Positions 1-8,617 of a stretch of DNA of 64,000 nucleotides are shown piece by piece. Origin of the DNA: JAXMEQ01 sp046348225 (GTDB taxonomy: Bacteria; Pseudomonadota; Gammaproteobacteria; Burkholderiales; Burkholderiaceae_C). Positions within the stretch are counted from its first letter, which is position 1. The number at the start of each line of letters is the position of its first letter. Below the pieces are notes generated by a model. It saw only the letters and a list, made by a program, of their open reading frames with translations, searched no databases and had not been told where the DNA came from. The stretch covers positions 1 through 64,000 of the forward strand of contig JAXMEQ010000009.1 of NCBI GenBank assembly GCA_046348225.1. Reading direction: 5' to 3'. Position numbers and translations under genes: made by a program.

Positions 1-877
1 CAGCCTGCTGCAGCGCGATGCCACGCAGGCGGGCTATTTCCGCACCATGTGGATCCGCTTCTTCGAGGCGCTGGGCCGCATGTGCTACGACGCCAGCGAC
101 CAGATCATTGCGCTGTACGAGGCCAACCGGCTGCGTCAGGTGCAGGATGGTGCCGATCCGCGGCGCACCAGCAACATTCCCAACGGCATTGACGTGGTGC
201 GCTTTGGCGCCCTGCGTGCGCTGCGGCCCGCGACGGTGCCGCCCATCATGTGCCTCATTGGCCGGGTGGTGCCGATCAAGGACATCAAGACCTACATCCG
301 CGCCACCCGCACCATGGCCAACCGCTTCCCCGACGTGCAGGCCTGGATTGCCGGGCCCGAGGAAGAAAGCCCCGACTATGCGGCTGAGTGCAAGGAGCTG
401 GTGGCCAGCCTGGGCCTGCAGGACAACGTGAAGTTCCTGGGCTTCCAGAAGCTCACCGACCTGTTGCCGCAAATCGGCCTGGTGGTGCTCAGCTCCATCA
501 GCGAGGCGCTGCCGCTGGTCATTCTGGAAGGCTATGCTGCGGGGGTGCCCACCGTCACCACCGACGTGGGCTCGTGCCGGCAGCTGGTCTATGGCCTGGA
601 CGAGGAAGACCAGGCCCTGGGCCCGTCGGGCGAGGTGGTGGGCATTGCCGACCCGCAGGCCCTGGCCGAGGCCGCGCTGCGCCTGCTCGGCGATGAAGCG
701 GCCTGGCACCGCGCCGCGCAGGCCGGCATCACGCGCGTGGAGCGCTACTACACCCACCCGGTGATGTTCTCGCGCTATCGCGCCGTGTATGACCGCGCGC
801 TGGGCCTGGCGCCCATGCCGGCGGCCGCGCCCCCGGCCGCGCCCGATGCGGGTCTTGACCTGGTGCTGGAGGGCTGA
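1..877 (+). CDS. pelF: PelF-type glycosyltransferase (GT4), 5'-truncated by the window edge
   Basis: The reading frame is open from base 2, so this is the C-terminal part (about 291 residues) of a larger protein. It shows a GT4 GT-B nucleotide-sugar domain: a glycine-rich strand (LIGRVVPIKDIKTY) and the E-x7-E retaining-glycosyltransferase motif in EALPLVILE near bases 505-535, followed by GVPTVTTDVGSC. PelF is the cytosolic transferase that polymerises the Pel polysaccharide from UDP-sugars under c-di-GMP control. The assignment rests mainly on the next gene, a clear PelG, which starts inside the stop codon (TGATG overlap at 875-879). The last ~25 residues are Ala/Pro-rich and probably flexible. 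The rest of the operon (pelA-E) should lie upstream of the window. Confidence 0.85.
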   Translation, partial: SLLQRDATQAGYFRTMWIRFFEALGRMCYDASDQIIALYEANRLRQVQDGADPRRTSNIPNGIDVVRFGALRALRPATVPPIMCLIGRVVPIKDIKTYIRATRTMANRFPDVQAWIAGPEEESPDYAAECKELVASLGLQDNVKFLGFQKLTDLLPQIGLVVLSSISEALPLVILEGYAAGVPTVTTDVGSCRQLVYGLDEEDQALGPSGEVVGIADPQALAEAALRLLGDEAAWHRAAQAGITRVERYYTHPVMFSRYRAVYDRALGLAPMPAAAPPAAPDAGLDLVLEG

Positions 878-2247
878 TGGCCGGCATTGGCTTCGAGCTG
901 CGCAAGCTGCTGCAACGCGACAGCTACTTTGCGCTGGTGCGGGCCTATGCCTATGCGGGGCTGATCAGCTCCGGGCCCTGGGTCTTGTCCATCGTGGGGC
1001 TGGCCGTCATTGGCGTGATGTCGGTCAACATCGTGGTGCCCAACCTGCTGGTGACGCAGTTCCAGGTGTCGGTGACCTACCTGATCGCGGGTTCGCTCAT
1101 CCTCACTGGCGTGGTGCAACTGTCGTTCACGCGCTGGGTGTCCGACCAGCTGTTTGCGCGGCGCGCCGACATCATCGTGCCCAACTTCGCGGGTGTGCTG
1201 CTGGTCACCAACCTGGGCGCGGGCACGCTGGCGGTGATGCTGGCCTTCCTGGAGTTTCGCGGCGAAAGCGCGCTGTACCGGGTGCTGATGGTGGCGGGCT
1301 TCGTGACCATGTGCGACATCTGGGTGGCCACCATCTTCATGAGCGGGCTCAAGTTCTACAAGACCATTGTGGTGCTGTTTGGTGGCGGCTATGGCATCTC
1401 GGTGCTGCTGGCGCTGCTGCTGCGCGAGTACGGGCTCGAAGGCCTGCTGGCCGGCTATGTGATCGGCCAGTTCCTGATGCTGGCGGGCATGTTTTTCATC
1501 ATCCTGCGCAGCTTTCCGGCGGAAAAACTCATCGCCTTTGACTGTTTCGAGCCCGGCGCCATGCTACCCACCATGATGGCCGTGGGCCTGCTGTTCAACT
1601 TTGCGATCTGGGCTGACAAGATCGTCTTCTGGTTTGCGCCAGACACCAGCCAGGCCGTGATCGGCCCGCTGCGCGCGAGTGTCATCTACGACATGCCGGT
1701 GTTCCTGGCCTACCTGGGCATCATTCCCGGCATGGCGGTGTTTCTGGTGCGCTTCGAGACCGACTTTGTGGAGTGGTACGACAAGTTCTACAACGCGGTA
1801 CGCGACGGGGGCTCGCTGGAAGAAATTGCCCGCATGCGCGACGAAATGGTGTTTGCCGTGCGCCAAGGGCTGTTTGACATCGTGAAGATCCAGACGCTCT
1901 CGGTGCTGGTGATGGTGGTGTTTGCGCCCACCATCTTCCAGAAGCTGGGCATCAGCGCGCTGTACCTGCCGCTGTTCTATGTGGACGCCGTGGCCGCCAG
2001 CATGCAGGTGGCGCTGCTGGCGGTGATGAACGTGTTCTTCTACCTCGACCGCCGCCGCGCCGTGCTGGCCGTGGTGGCGCTGCTGGCCGTGCTGAACGTG
2101 GTGCTTTCCATGGTCTCGCTCAAGCTCGGCGTGGCGTTCTACGGCTACGGCTTTGCCGCAGCGCTGCTGATCACGCTGGTGGTGGCACTGCGCGTGCTGG
2201 AGCGCAAGATTTCGCGGCTGGAGTACGAGACGTTCATGCTCCAGTAG
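877..2247 (+). CDS. pelG: PelG, polytopic membrane protein of Pel polysaccharide export
   Basis: A 456-residue integral membrane protein with about twelve hydrophobic segments. The N-terminus (MAGIGFELRKLL, then YAYAGLISSGPWVLSIVG) is the characteristic PelG opening. PelG is a MATE/Wzx-like protein of the inner membrane that works with PelD, PelE and PelF to synthesise and translocate the Pel polymer. It is translationally coupled to pelF by a one-base stop/start overlap. Its 3' end overlaps the convergent AmpG-like gene by 14 bp (2234-2247), so the two transcripts must read into each other or end within coding sequence. Length and hydropathy agree with full-length PelG. Confidence 0.92.
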   Translation: MAGIGFELRKLLQRDSYFALVRAYAYAGLISSGPWVLSIVGLAVIGVMSVNIVVPNLLVTQFQVSVTYLIAGSLILTGVVQLSFTRWVSDQLFARRADIIVPNFAGVLLVTNLGAGTLAVMLAFLEFRGESALYRVLMVAGFVTMCDIWVATIFMSGLKFYKTIVVLFGGGYGISVLLALLLREYGLEGLLAGYVIGQFLMLAGMFFIILRSFPAEKLIAFDCFEPGAMLPTMMAVGLLFNFAIWADKIVFWFAPDTSQAVIGPLRASVIYDMPVFLAYLGIIPGMAVFLVRFETDFVEWYDKFYNAVRDGGSLEEIARMRDEMVFAVRQGLFDIVKIQTLSVLVMVVFAPTIFQKLGISALYLPLFYVDAVAASMQVALLAVMNVFFYLDRRRAVLAVVALLAVLNVVLSMVSLKLGVAFYGYGFAAALLITLVVALRVLERKISRLEYETFMLQ

Positions 2248-3574
2248 CGCTGCTGCCACGGCCCTGCGCCCGTGCCGCCAGCCACACCAGCAGCAGCACC
2301 GGCACGCCCAGCAAAGCTGTCGCCGTGAAGAAGTGGGTGTAGCCAAACGCATCCACATACTTGCCGGAGAAGCCCGCCAGCCATTTGGGCGCCAGCAGCA
2401 TCATGGAGCTGAACAGCGCGTACTGTGTGGCCGAGTAGTTGACGTTGGTGAGTGACGACAGGTAGGCAATGAACGCCGCCGAAGCAATGCCGCTGGACAG
2501 GTTGTCGGCCGAGATCACGAAGATCAGTGCCGTCACGTCGTGGCCGCGGCCGCCCAGCCAGGCAAACAGCAGGTTGCTCGCCGCGCTCAGGATGGCGCCC
2601 AGCATCAGCACGCGCATCACACCGAACTTCATGGACAATGCGCCACCCAGGAAGGCACCCGCCAGCGTCATGATGACGCCGTATACCTTGGTCACGGCGG
2701 CCACCTCGTCCTTGGTGTAGCCCATGTCCACATAGAACGGGTTGGCCATGATGCCCATCACCACGTCGCTGATGCGGTACACCGCAATCAGCCCCAGGAT
2801 CAGTGCAGCCTGCCAGCGGTAGCGCGCCAGGAAATCGGCAAACGGCTCCACCAGCGCGCCGCGCAGCCATTCGGCCAGATTGCGCGCGGGCGGCAGCTCG
2901 CGCCGCACGGGCTCGCGCGACAGCAGCACCGTCAGCACGCCCACCAGCATCGAGCCCGCCATCACCAGATACGCCGTCATCCAGGCGGCCTGCTGGTAGT
3001 TGCCCGCCTGGGCGACTTCAGCCCGCGCCGCGATCCACAGCACGCCGGCGCCGGCCCAGATCATGGCCAGGCGGTACCCCGTCTGGTAGGTGGCCGCGAG
3101 GGCCGCCTGGCGCTGCGTGTCGGCCGATTCGATGCGGAAGGCGTCCAGCGCGATGTCCTGCGTGGCGGAACCAAACGCCACCACCAGCGCGCACCAGACG
3201 ATGGGCCCCAGCGTCTGGCGCGGGTCGGCCATTGCCATGCCCACCAGCCCCAGGATGATGGCCGCCTGCGACAGCAGCAGCCAGCCCCGGCGCCGGCCCA
3301 GCGTGGTGGTCAGCCCCGGCAGCGGCAACCGGTCGACCAGCGGCGCCCAGCACCACTTGAAGCCGTAGGCCAGGCCCACCCAGCTCAGGTAGCCGATGGT
3401 GGTGCGGTCGATGCCGGCCTCGCGCAGCCGAAAGCTCAGCGTGCCCAGCACCAGCAGCAGCGGCAGCCCGGCCGAAAAACCCAGCGCCAGCATGCGCAGG
3501 CTGGCCGGCTCCAGATAGACCCGCCAGGTGGCAAGCCAGGAAGTTTGTGCGGGAGAGGCGGTGGTGTCTGACAT
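2234..3574 (-). CDS. ampG: AmpG-like MFS permease (muropeptide uptake family)
   Basis: A 446-residue, roughly twelve-span MFS protein. AmpG hallmarks are the opening ALGFSAGLPLLLVLGTLSFRLREAG, here spread over residues ~30-55, the GLAYGFKWCWAPLVDRLPLP loop, and GSATQDIALDAFRIE in helix 4-5. AmpG imports GlcNAc-anhydroMurNAc peptides into the cytosol for peptidoglycan recycling and, in enterobacteria, for AmpC induction. No ampC, ampD or ampR lies nearby, so the recycling role comes from family resemblance only. The gene is divergent from the M48 protease, with 31 bp between start codons, and both presumably use the AT-rich island at 3592-3600. Confidence 0.8.
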   Translation of the reverse strand: MSDTTASPAQTSWLATWRVYLEPASLRMLALGFSAGLPLLLVLGTLSFRLREAGIDRTTIGYLSWVGLAYGFKWCWAPLVDRLPLPGLTTTLGRRRGWLLLSQAAIILGLVGMAMADPRQTLGPIVWCALVVAFGSATQDIALDAFRIESADTQRQAALAATYQTGYRLAMIWAGAGVLWIAARAEVAQAGNYQQAAWMTAYLVMAGSMLVGVLTVLLSREPVRRELPPARNLAEWLRGALVEPFADFLARYRWQAALILGLIAVYRISDVVMGIMANPFYVDMGYTKDEVAAVTKVYGVIMTLAGAFLGGALSMKFGVMRVLMLGAILSAASNLLFAWLGGRGHDVTALIFVISADNLSSGIASAAFIAYLSSLTNVNYSATQYALFSSMMLLAPKWLAGFSGKYVDAFGYTHFFTATALLGVPVLLLVWLAARAQGRGSSATGA

Positions 3575-3605
3575 GGAATGGCGTGGTTCTGTTTATTATT
3601 GCCCC

Positions 3606-4439
3606 ATGTGCCTGCTCTGCGCCGCCAAACAATCCCAATGGTCCAGCCGCCGCGGCTTTCTCCTGGCGGCGGGCGCCGCTGCGGCTGCGCCCGCGCTGGC
3701 GCAGGTGGACGTGGGTTCGGCTTCCGGCCTGCGCAAGCTGGTGCCCGCAGAGAAGCTGGAAGGCGCGGCCAACCAGCAGTACGCCCAGATGCTCGCCGAA
3801 GCCCGCGCCAAGGGGGCCCTGGCCCCGGAAAACCACCCCCAGCTGCGCAAGCTGCGCGAGATTGCGCAACGCCTGATTCCCCACACCCCGCAGTGGAACG
3901 ACCGCTCCAAAGCCTGGCGCTGGGAGGTCAACCTCATTGGCAGCAAGCAGATCAATGCGTTCTGCATGCCGGGCGGCAAGATCGCCTTCTATACCGGGAT
4001 CATTGACCAGCTCAAGCTCACGGAAGACGAGGGCGCCATGATCATGGGCCACGAGATGGCCCACGCACTGCGCGAGCATGCGCGCGAGCGGCTGGCCAAG
4101 AGCCAGGCCACCAGCATTGGCCTGTCCATCGGCGCGCAGCTGCTGGGGCTGGGCCAGCTGGGCGATGTGGCTGCCAACCTGGGCACGCAGTTGCTGACGC
4201 TCAAGTTCAGCCGTGAGGACGAGACCGAGGCCGACCTGGTGGGCCTGGAGATCGCCGCCCGCGCGGGCTACCAGCCCGATGCATCGGTCAGCCTGTGGAA
4301 AAAGATGACGGCAGCCTCCGGTGGCAGTGGCGGGCCGGGCTTTTTGTCCACCCACCCCAGCGGGCCCGAGCGTATCCGCCAGCTGGAGGCCAACGTGCCC
4401 AAGGTCACGGCGCTGTACGACGCCGCGCGCAAACGCTAG
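3606..4439 (+). CDS. Tat-exported M48-family zinc metalloprotease
   Basis: A 277-residue protein from the ATG at 3606. That start leaves a twin-arginine signal (SRRGFLLAAGAAAAAPALAQ, residues ~14-33); an upstream ATG at 3573 would bury it and lie in the divergent promoter. The mature part is a single M48 domain: zinc motif H149-E-M-A-H153, and a third ligand in the EDETEAD segment (E206). It resembles periplasmic LoiP/YggG-type proteases, which lack the M48 membrane spans and degrade misfolded envelope proteins, but here there is no lipobox. A TATTAT hexamer ends 6 nt before the ATG and I see no Shine-Dalgarno. Physiological substrates cannot be inferred. Confidence 0.85.
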   Translation: MCLLCAAKQSQWSSRRGFLLAAGAAAAAPALAQVDVGSASGLRKLVPAEKLEGAANQQYAQMLAEARAKGALAPENHPQLRKLREIAQRLIPHTPQWNDRSKAWRWEVNLIGSKQINAFCMPGGKIAFYTGIIDQLKLTEDEGAMIMGHEMAHALREHARERLAKSQATSIGLSIGAQLLGLGQLGDVAANLGTQLLTLKFSREDETEADLVGLEIAARAGYQPDASVSLWKKMTAASGGSGGPGFLSTHPSGPERIRQLEANVPKVTALYDAARKR

Positions 4440-4445
4440 GCCGGC

Positions 4446-5084
4446 TCAGGTGCCGCCCACATAAGGGTTGCTGCGCCGCTCCCGGCCAAAGGTGCTTTCG
4501 GGCCCGTGGCCGGGAATGAACACCGTGTCGTCCCCCATCGGCCACAGCCGGGTGGTGATGCTCTCGATCAGCTGGCCATGGTTGCCCTGCGGGAAGTCGG
4601 TGCGGCCAATGCTGCCCGCAAACAGCACGTCGCCCACAAAAGCGCGCTGCATCTCGGGCGAGTAAAACACCACATGCCCCGGCGTGTGCCCCGGGCAGTG
4701 CCGCACCTGCAGCACATGGCCCGCCAATTCCACCGTGTCGCCGTCGTGCAGCCAGCGCGTGGGCGTGAAGCTGTCAGCGTGCGGAAAGCCGAACATCGCG
4801 CCCTGCTGCGGCAGCCCGTCGATCCAGAACTGGTCACCCGGGTGCGGGCCGATGATGGGCAGGCCCAGCCGCGCGGCCAGCTCGGCCGTGCCGCCCGCGT
4901 GGTCAATGTGGGCATGCGTCAGCCAGATCTGCTCCAGCGCCAGGCCCAGGCGGGCCACCTCGGCCAGCAAGCGGTCCAGGTCGCCGCCCGGGTCGATGAC
5001 GGCCGCCTGCTTCGTGGCGTCGTCCCACACGAGGGAACAGTTCTGCGCAAAGGCGGTGACGGGGATGGTGAGGTACTTCAGCAT
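4446..5084 (-). CDS. Metallo-beta-lactamase-fold hydrolase, glyoxalase II-like (YcbL type)
   Basis: A 212-residue cytosolic enzyme with the binuclear-metal motif T56-H-A-H-I-D-H62, the second His in HCPGHTPGH, the bridging Asp in FVGDVLF and the final His in FIPGHGPES. Length and motif spacing match the short YcbL/type II glyoxalase hydrolases, which cleave thioesters such as S-lactoylglutathione; the C-terminal substrate-binding helices of classical GloB are absent. Glutathione synthesis genes lie elsewhere in the window, which fits a thiol substrate without proving it. It is convergent with the M48 protease gene (6 bp apart). A CACAAT hexamer (5093-5098) lies 8 nt before the ATG. Confidence 0.82.
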   Translation of the reverse strand: MLKYLTIPVTAFAQNCSLVWDDATKQAAVIDPGGDLDRLLAEVARLGLALEQIWLTHAHIDHAGGTAELAARLGLPIIGPHPGDQFWIDGLPQQGAMFGFPHADSFTPTRWLHDGDTVELAGHVLQVRHCPGHTPGHVVFYSPEMQRAFVGDVLFAGSIGRTDFPQGNHGQLIESITTRLWPMGDDTVFIPGHGPESTFGRERRSNPYVGGT

Positions 5085-5154
5085 GGGGCGCTATTGTGAA
5101 CAAACGCGCTGGATGGTGTGCCCGCAGGGCAGGTTTGTTCCAGTACCCCGTCCC

Positions 5155-6672
5155 TCAGGCCTGCGGCAGATACTCCAGCCCCGTCGCAGCCAGACCGGTC
5201 AGGTCGATGCGGGCGGCATTGCCGGTGCTGTCGGCCGCCAGCAGCGCCAGCGACGACTGGCTGGCCTGGCCGCTGTCAAGCAGCTGGGTGTAGTAGGCCA
5301 GCTCGGCCGCACCGGGGGCAGTGCCGGCCACGTTGCCGTACAACAGGGCTACAAACGACTGATGGGTGTGGGGTGTGCCCAGCGCGGCGTCGATCACGTA
5401 GTCCGCCACGTCGCTGCGGCTCATGCCGTTGTCCAGCAGGCCGAGCACGCGGCCGACATGCGCTGCGTTCTGCACGGCCGCCTTGCCCGCCACGGCGCCC
5501 AGAATTCTCGCGGCCACGCCCGCGTTGCCGTCCAGGTCCAGCGCCACGCAGCGGTCGGCAAACTCGATGCGCTCCACCTGGCGCAGCGTGTCGGTGCCCT
5601 CGCGGCCGCTGCGGTCGGCCAGCACATGGGCATCGCCCTGCTGGCGGATGCTGAAGTCGCTGCGCGCGCCTTGATAGATCACGGTGTCCAGGCCGTCGCC
5701 GCCGTCGATGCGGTTGTTGGCGCTGTTGCCGCGGATCACGTCGTCGTACGCGGTGCATACGGCGTTCTCGATCACGGTGCCTTCGGCGATCGCCAGTGTC
5801 CGGGTATAGGTGGTGTGACTGGTGGCGGCCCCGGCGTAGGAGAAGGCCTGCACCGCCAGGCCGATGTCGCTGCGCATGCCGGGGTTCAGGTCCAGCACCA
5901 CCCCGGCGGCAATGCCGCTGGCGTCCAGTGTGTCGCTGCCGCTGCTGTCCCACAGCGCCCGGAAGTTGCCCTGGAAGCTGTCGTCGGCCAGGCGGTAGGT
6001 GGTGTTGCCTTCGTTGTGGGTGGCCTCGCCATACAGCGCCTGCAGGGCCTTGATGTCCAGCGGCATCGGCTCCTGCGGGTAGCGCGACAGCGCGCCGCTG
6101 GTGCTGCCGGCAATGGCCGAATAGCTCATGGCCGTGTTGGGAATGATGTTGTCGGCGCTGGCCAGCGTGTCGGCCCCTTCAAACGGGTGCTTCAGGCCCA
6201 GCGCGTGCAGCGTCTCGTGCAGGATCAGGCCAGGGCGGTAGTGGCTCCACTCGGCAGCGGCCTGGGCCTTGCCGATCCAGATGTCGCCCCCCACGTCGGC
6301 CGAGCTGGGGTAGAACGCGTAGCCCGCATGGCCCAGCGCGGTGGGCTGCTGTGAATAGGCGTAGCGCAGAACGCCATGCCCGGCGCCGGAGTCGGCCACT
6401 TCAACAAATTCGACATTGCACACGGCCTCGATGCTGTGCAGCACGTCGCGCGTGGTCTGCTTGTCGGCGTCGGAGAACTCCGCCAGGGTGGCGCTGAAAT
6501 CCGCTTCCTCCGGGGCGTAGCTGGCGCCGCGGGTGCCGAACGAATAACTGATGACGGTGCGGCCCCCCGGGGCGTCGGGGGTGGCCCAGCGGCTGCCGAT
6601 CAGCAGCGACGCTTCTTCGTGCGCATGGTCGTGGCCGGCCGATGCGGCGCTGGCTGTGAAGGTGGTGGTCAT
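5155..6672 (-). CDS. Serralysin-like (M10) secreted metalloprotease with RTX-type repeat and DUF4214-like C-terminus
   Basis: A 505-residue protein without a Sec signal, as expected for type I secretion. The catalytic domain has the metzincin signature H152-E-T-L-H-A-L-G-L-K-H162-P and a Met-turn NTAMSYS at ~179-185. A glycine/aspartate-rich stretch near residue 317 (NNRIDGGDGLDT) is a short calcium-binding RTX-type repeat. The last ~130 residues, with LYGNVAGTAPGAAELAYYTQLLDSG, look like a DUF4214 domain, often found in surface or secreted RTX proteins. No ABC exporter or membrane-fusion gene is in the window, so export must rely on a system encoded elsewhere. A GCGGAG sequence precedes the ATG. 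Substrate is unknown. Confidence 0.82.
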   Translation of the reverse strand: MTTTFTASAASAGHDHAHEEASLLIGSRWATPDAPGGRTVISYSFGTRGASYAPEEADFSATLAEFSDADKQTTRDVLHSIEAVCNVEFVEVADSGAGHGVLRYAYSQQPTALGHAGYAFYPSSADVGGDIWIGKAQAAAEWSHYRPGLILHETLHALGLKHPFEGADTLASADNIIPNTAMSYSAIAGSTSGALSRYPQEPMPLDIKALQALYGEATHNEGNTTYRLADDSFQGNFRALWDSSGSDTLDASGIAAGVVLDLNPGMRSDIGLAVQAFSYAGAATSHTTYTRTLAIAEGTVIENAVCTAYDDVIRGNSANNRIDGGDGLDTVIYQGARSDFSIRQQGDAHVLADRSGREGTDTLRQVERIEFADRCVALDLDGNAGVAARILGAVAGKAAVQNAAHVGRVLGLLDNGMSRSDVADYVIDAALGTPHTHQSFVALLYGNVAGTAPGAAELAYYTQLLDSGQASQSSLALLAADSTGNAARIDLTGLAATGLEYLPQA

Positions 6673-6870
6673 CGCGAACTCCGCTTCAAAAGCCGCCCCG
6701 AAACACCATGTTTCAAGGCATGGCTTATGAGACGCTTTGGGCGTGTTCGCGCGTTAGGTGAAAGGCGTGGCGACGCTAGGGCGTTGGCCGAGCGTGCCTA
6801 AGGAAATGGCGGCACCCGTTAGGCGGCCGCCTTAAGCAAATGGCGTAGGGAAAAGGGGGCAGGCTTCGCG
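6673..6870 (-). promoter_or_regulatory. Upstream region of the M10 protease with spaced TTAGG-like hexamers
   Basis: This 198-bp gap separates the DMT transporter stop from the protease start. It contains GTTAGG (6753), GCTAGG (6775), CTAAGG (6798) and GTTAGG (6818), spaced 22, 23 and 20 bp, and a GGCGG-CCGCC dyad at 6822-6831. I see no strong -35/-10 pair. The hexamers could be operator sites for protease expression; this is inference from spacing alone. Confidence 0.3.
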
Positions 6871-7755
6871 TCAGGTCGCGGGGCGCGCGGGCCACAGCAC
6901 CGAGGCAATGGCCACCACCATCAGCACCACCGCAGCCCAGTCCTGCCAGTGCAGCACTTCACCCAGCCATAGCGCGCCACTGAACACGCCCAGCACCGGG
7001 ATGAACATCACGCTCAGCGTGGACGCCACGGGCGGCAGGCCGCGCGCCAGGTAAAACCAGGCGGCGTGGGCAAAGCCGAAGATCATTACCGCGTTGTAGC
7101 CAATGGCCCACCAGGTCGTCGCGTCGGGCTGCTTCCACTGTGCCTGTTCAAAGCCGATGGCGCCGACCGACATGACCACCGCCGTCAGCACCGTCATCCA
7201 GAACGACAGCGTCAGGGTCGGCAAGTCAATGCGGGTGCGCCGCAGCAGCTGGGTGCCCAGCGCCCAGGTGGCGGCGGCTGCGAGCGCCAGCATCACGCCT
7301 ACGGGCTTGCCGGCCAGGCCCGTGAACTCGTGCCACAGCAGGAGCGATACGCCCACCGCCGCAGCGCCGACGCCCAGCCAGCCCCGGCGCGACAGCACGG
7401 CCGAGAACAGCAGCGCACCGATCACCGCCGAAAAGATGGGCATGGTGTAGCCGAGGATGGCGGCGCGCCCGCTGGACAGTGTCTTGACTGCCAGGATGAT
7501 GCAGGCGTGCCAGACGAACATGTTGGTGGCGGCCAGCCACAGCAGCGCCGGCCAGTGGCGGCGCGGCACGGCAAACGGCACCTTCAGGACCCACAGCGCC
7601 GCGGCCAGCACAGGAATGCCCAGCCAGATGGACAGGGTGCGAAAGCTCAGCGGGGCAAAGTCGTTCACGCCCAGCTTCATGATCGGCCAGTTCAGGCCCC
7701 AGACCAGGGTGAGCAGCACAAGGATGACGAGTTGTTGTCGGGTAAGGGCCTGCAT
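6871..7755 (-). CDS. DMT-superfamily (EamA) transporter
   Basis: A 294-residue, about ten-span membrane protein with two EamA repeats. The start was set at the ATG at 7755 (MQALTRQQLVILVLL), which places the first helix at the N-terminus (VLLTLVWGLNWPIMKLG, the usual EamA opening) and leaves CACAAT (7764-7769) 8 nt upstream. The longer in-frame extension would run across the pyrF start. EamA proteins export amino acids, purines or other metabolites across the inner membrane; the substrate cannot be read from sequence. It is divergent from pyrF with 37 bp between start codons. Confidence 0.82.
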   Translation of the reverse strand: MQALTRQQLVILVLLTLVWGLNWPIMKLGVNDFAPLSFRTLSIWLGIPVLAAALWVLKVPFAVPRRHWPALLWLAATNMFVWHACIILAVKTLSSGRAAILGYTMPIFSAVIGALLFSAVLSRRGWLGVGAAAVGVSLLLWHEFTGLAGKPVGVMLALAAAATWALGTQLLRRTRIDLPTLTLSFWMTVLTAVVMSVGAIGFEQAQWKQPDATTWWAIGYNAVMIFGFAHAAWFYLARGLPPVASTLSVMFIPVLGVFSGALWLGEVLHWQDWAAVVLMVVAIASVLWPARPAT

Positions 7756-7792
7756 GGTGGGGCATTGTGGCGTGAACCTTAAAATTGCGTTC

Positions 7793-8617
7793 ATGACCTT
7801 CATCGACATGCTGCACGACGCGCAGCGACGCAACGGCTCCATGCTCTGTGTGGGGCTGGACCCGGAGCCCACGCGCTTCCCCGCCACGCTCAAGGGCGAC
7901 GCCAACAAGATCTACGACTTCTGCGCGCGCATCGTCGATGCCACGGCCGACCTGGTGATCGCCTTCAAGCCGCAGATTGCCTACTTTGCCGCGCACCGGG
8001 CCGAGGGCCAGCTCGAGCGCCTGATGGAGCACATGCGCCGCGTGGCGCCCCATGTGCCCATCATCCTGGACGCCAAGCGCGGCGACATTGGCTCCACCGC
8101 CGAGCAGTACGCCAAGGAAGCGTTCGAGCGCTACGGCGCAGACGCGGTCACGCTGTCGCCCTTCATGGGCTTCGACTCGGTGCAGCCCTACCTGAAATTC
8201 GAGGGCAAGGGGGCCTTCCTGTTGTGCCGCACCTCCAACCCCGGCGGCGACGACCTGCAGAACCAGCGGCTGTCGTCCATCGACGGCGCGCCCCTGCTGT
8301 ACGAGCATGTGGCGCGGCTGGCCCAGGGCCCGTGGAACCTCAATGGCCAGCTGGGCCTGGTGGTGGGTGCCACCTACCCGGCCGAGATCGAGCGCGTGCG
8401 CGCCGTGGCGCCCACCCTGCCGCTGCTCATTCCCGGTGTGGGCGCACAGGGTGGTGACGCGGTGGCCACCGTCAAGGCCGGCTGGCGTGCCGATGCGCCC
8501 ATCGTGGTGAACTCGTCGCGCGCGGTGCTGTACGCGTCGCCGGGCGACGACTTTGCCGATGCCGCGCGGCGCGAGGCGCTCAGGACGCGCGACCTGCTGC
8601 AGGCCGCGCGAGCCTAG
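7793..8617 (+). CDS. pyrF: Orotidine 5'-phosphate decarboxylase, type 2
   Basis: A 274-residue TIM-barrel enzyme catalysing the last step of UMP synthesis, OMP to UMP plus CO2. The active-site charged network is visible as D93-A-K95-R-G-D98, followed by the IGST loop. LLIPGVGAQGGD and the VVNSSRAVLYAS segment form the phosphate-binding site. The length is that of the type 2 family rather than the ~230-residue E. coli type. The ATG at 7793 follows a TAAAAT hexamer (7780-7785) by 7 nt and has no Shine-Dalgarno, so the mRNA may be leaderless. Its 3' end overlaps the convergent DMT gene by 38 bp. Confidence 0.95.
   Translation: MTFIDMLHDAQRRNGSMLCVGLDPEPTRFPATLKGDANKIYDFCARIVDATADLVIAFKPQIAYFAAHRAEGQLERLMEHMRRVAPHVPIILDAKRGDIGSTAEQYAKEAFERYGADAVTLSPFMGFDSVQPYLKFEGKGAFLLCRTSNPGGDDLQNQRLSSIDGAPLLYEHVARLAQGPWNLNGQLGLVVGATYPAEIERVRAVAPTLPLLIPGVGAQGGDAVATVKAGWRADAPIVVNSSRAVLYASPGDDFADAARREALRTRDLLQAARA

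Noticed and set aside
5098..5140. GAACAAAC / GTTTGTTC inverted repeat between the hydrolase and protease genes
   Set aside because: The 27-bp spacer and lack of any promoter relation make chance likely.
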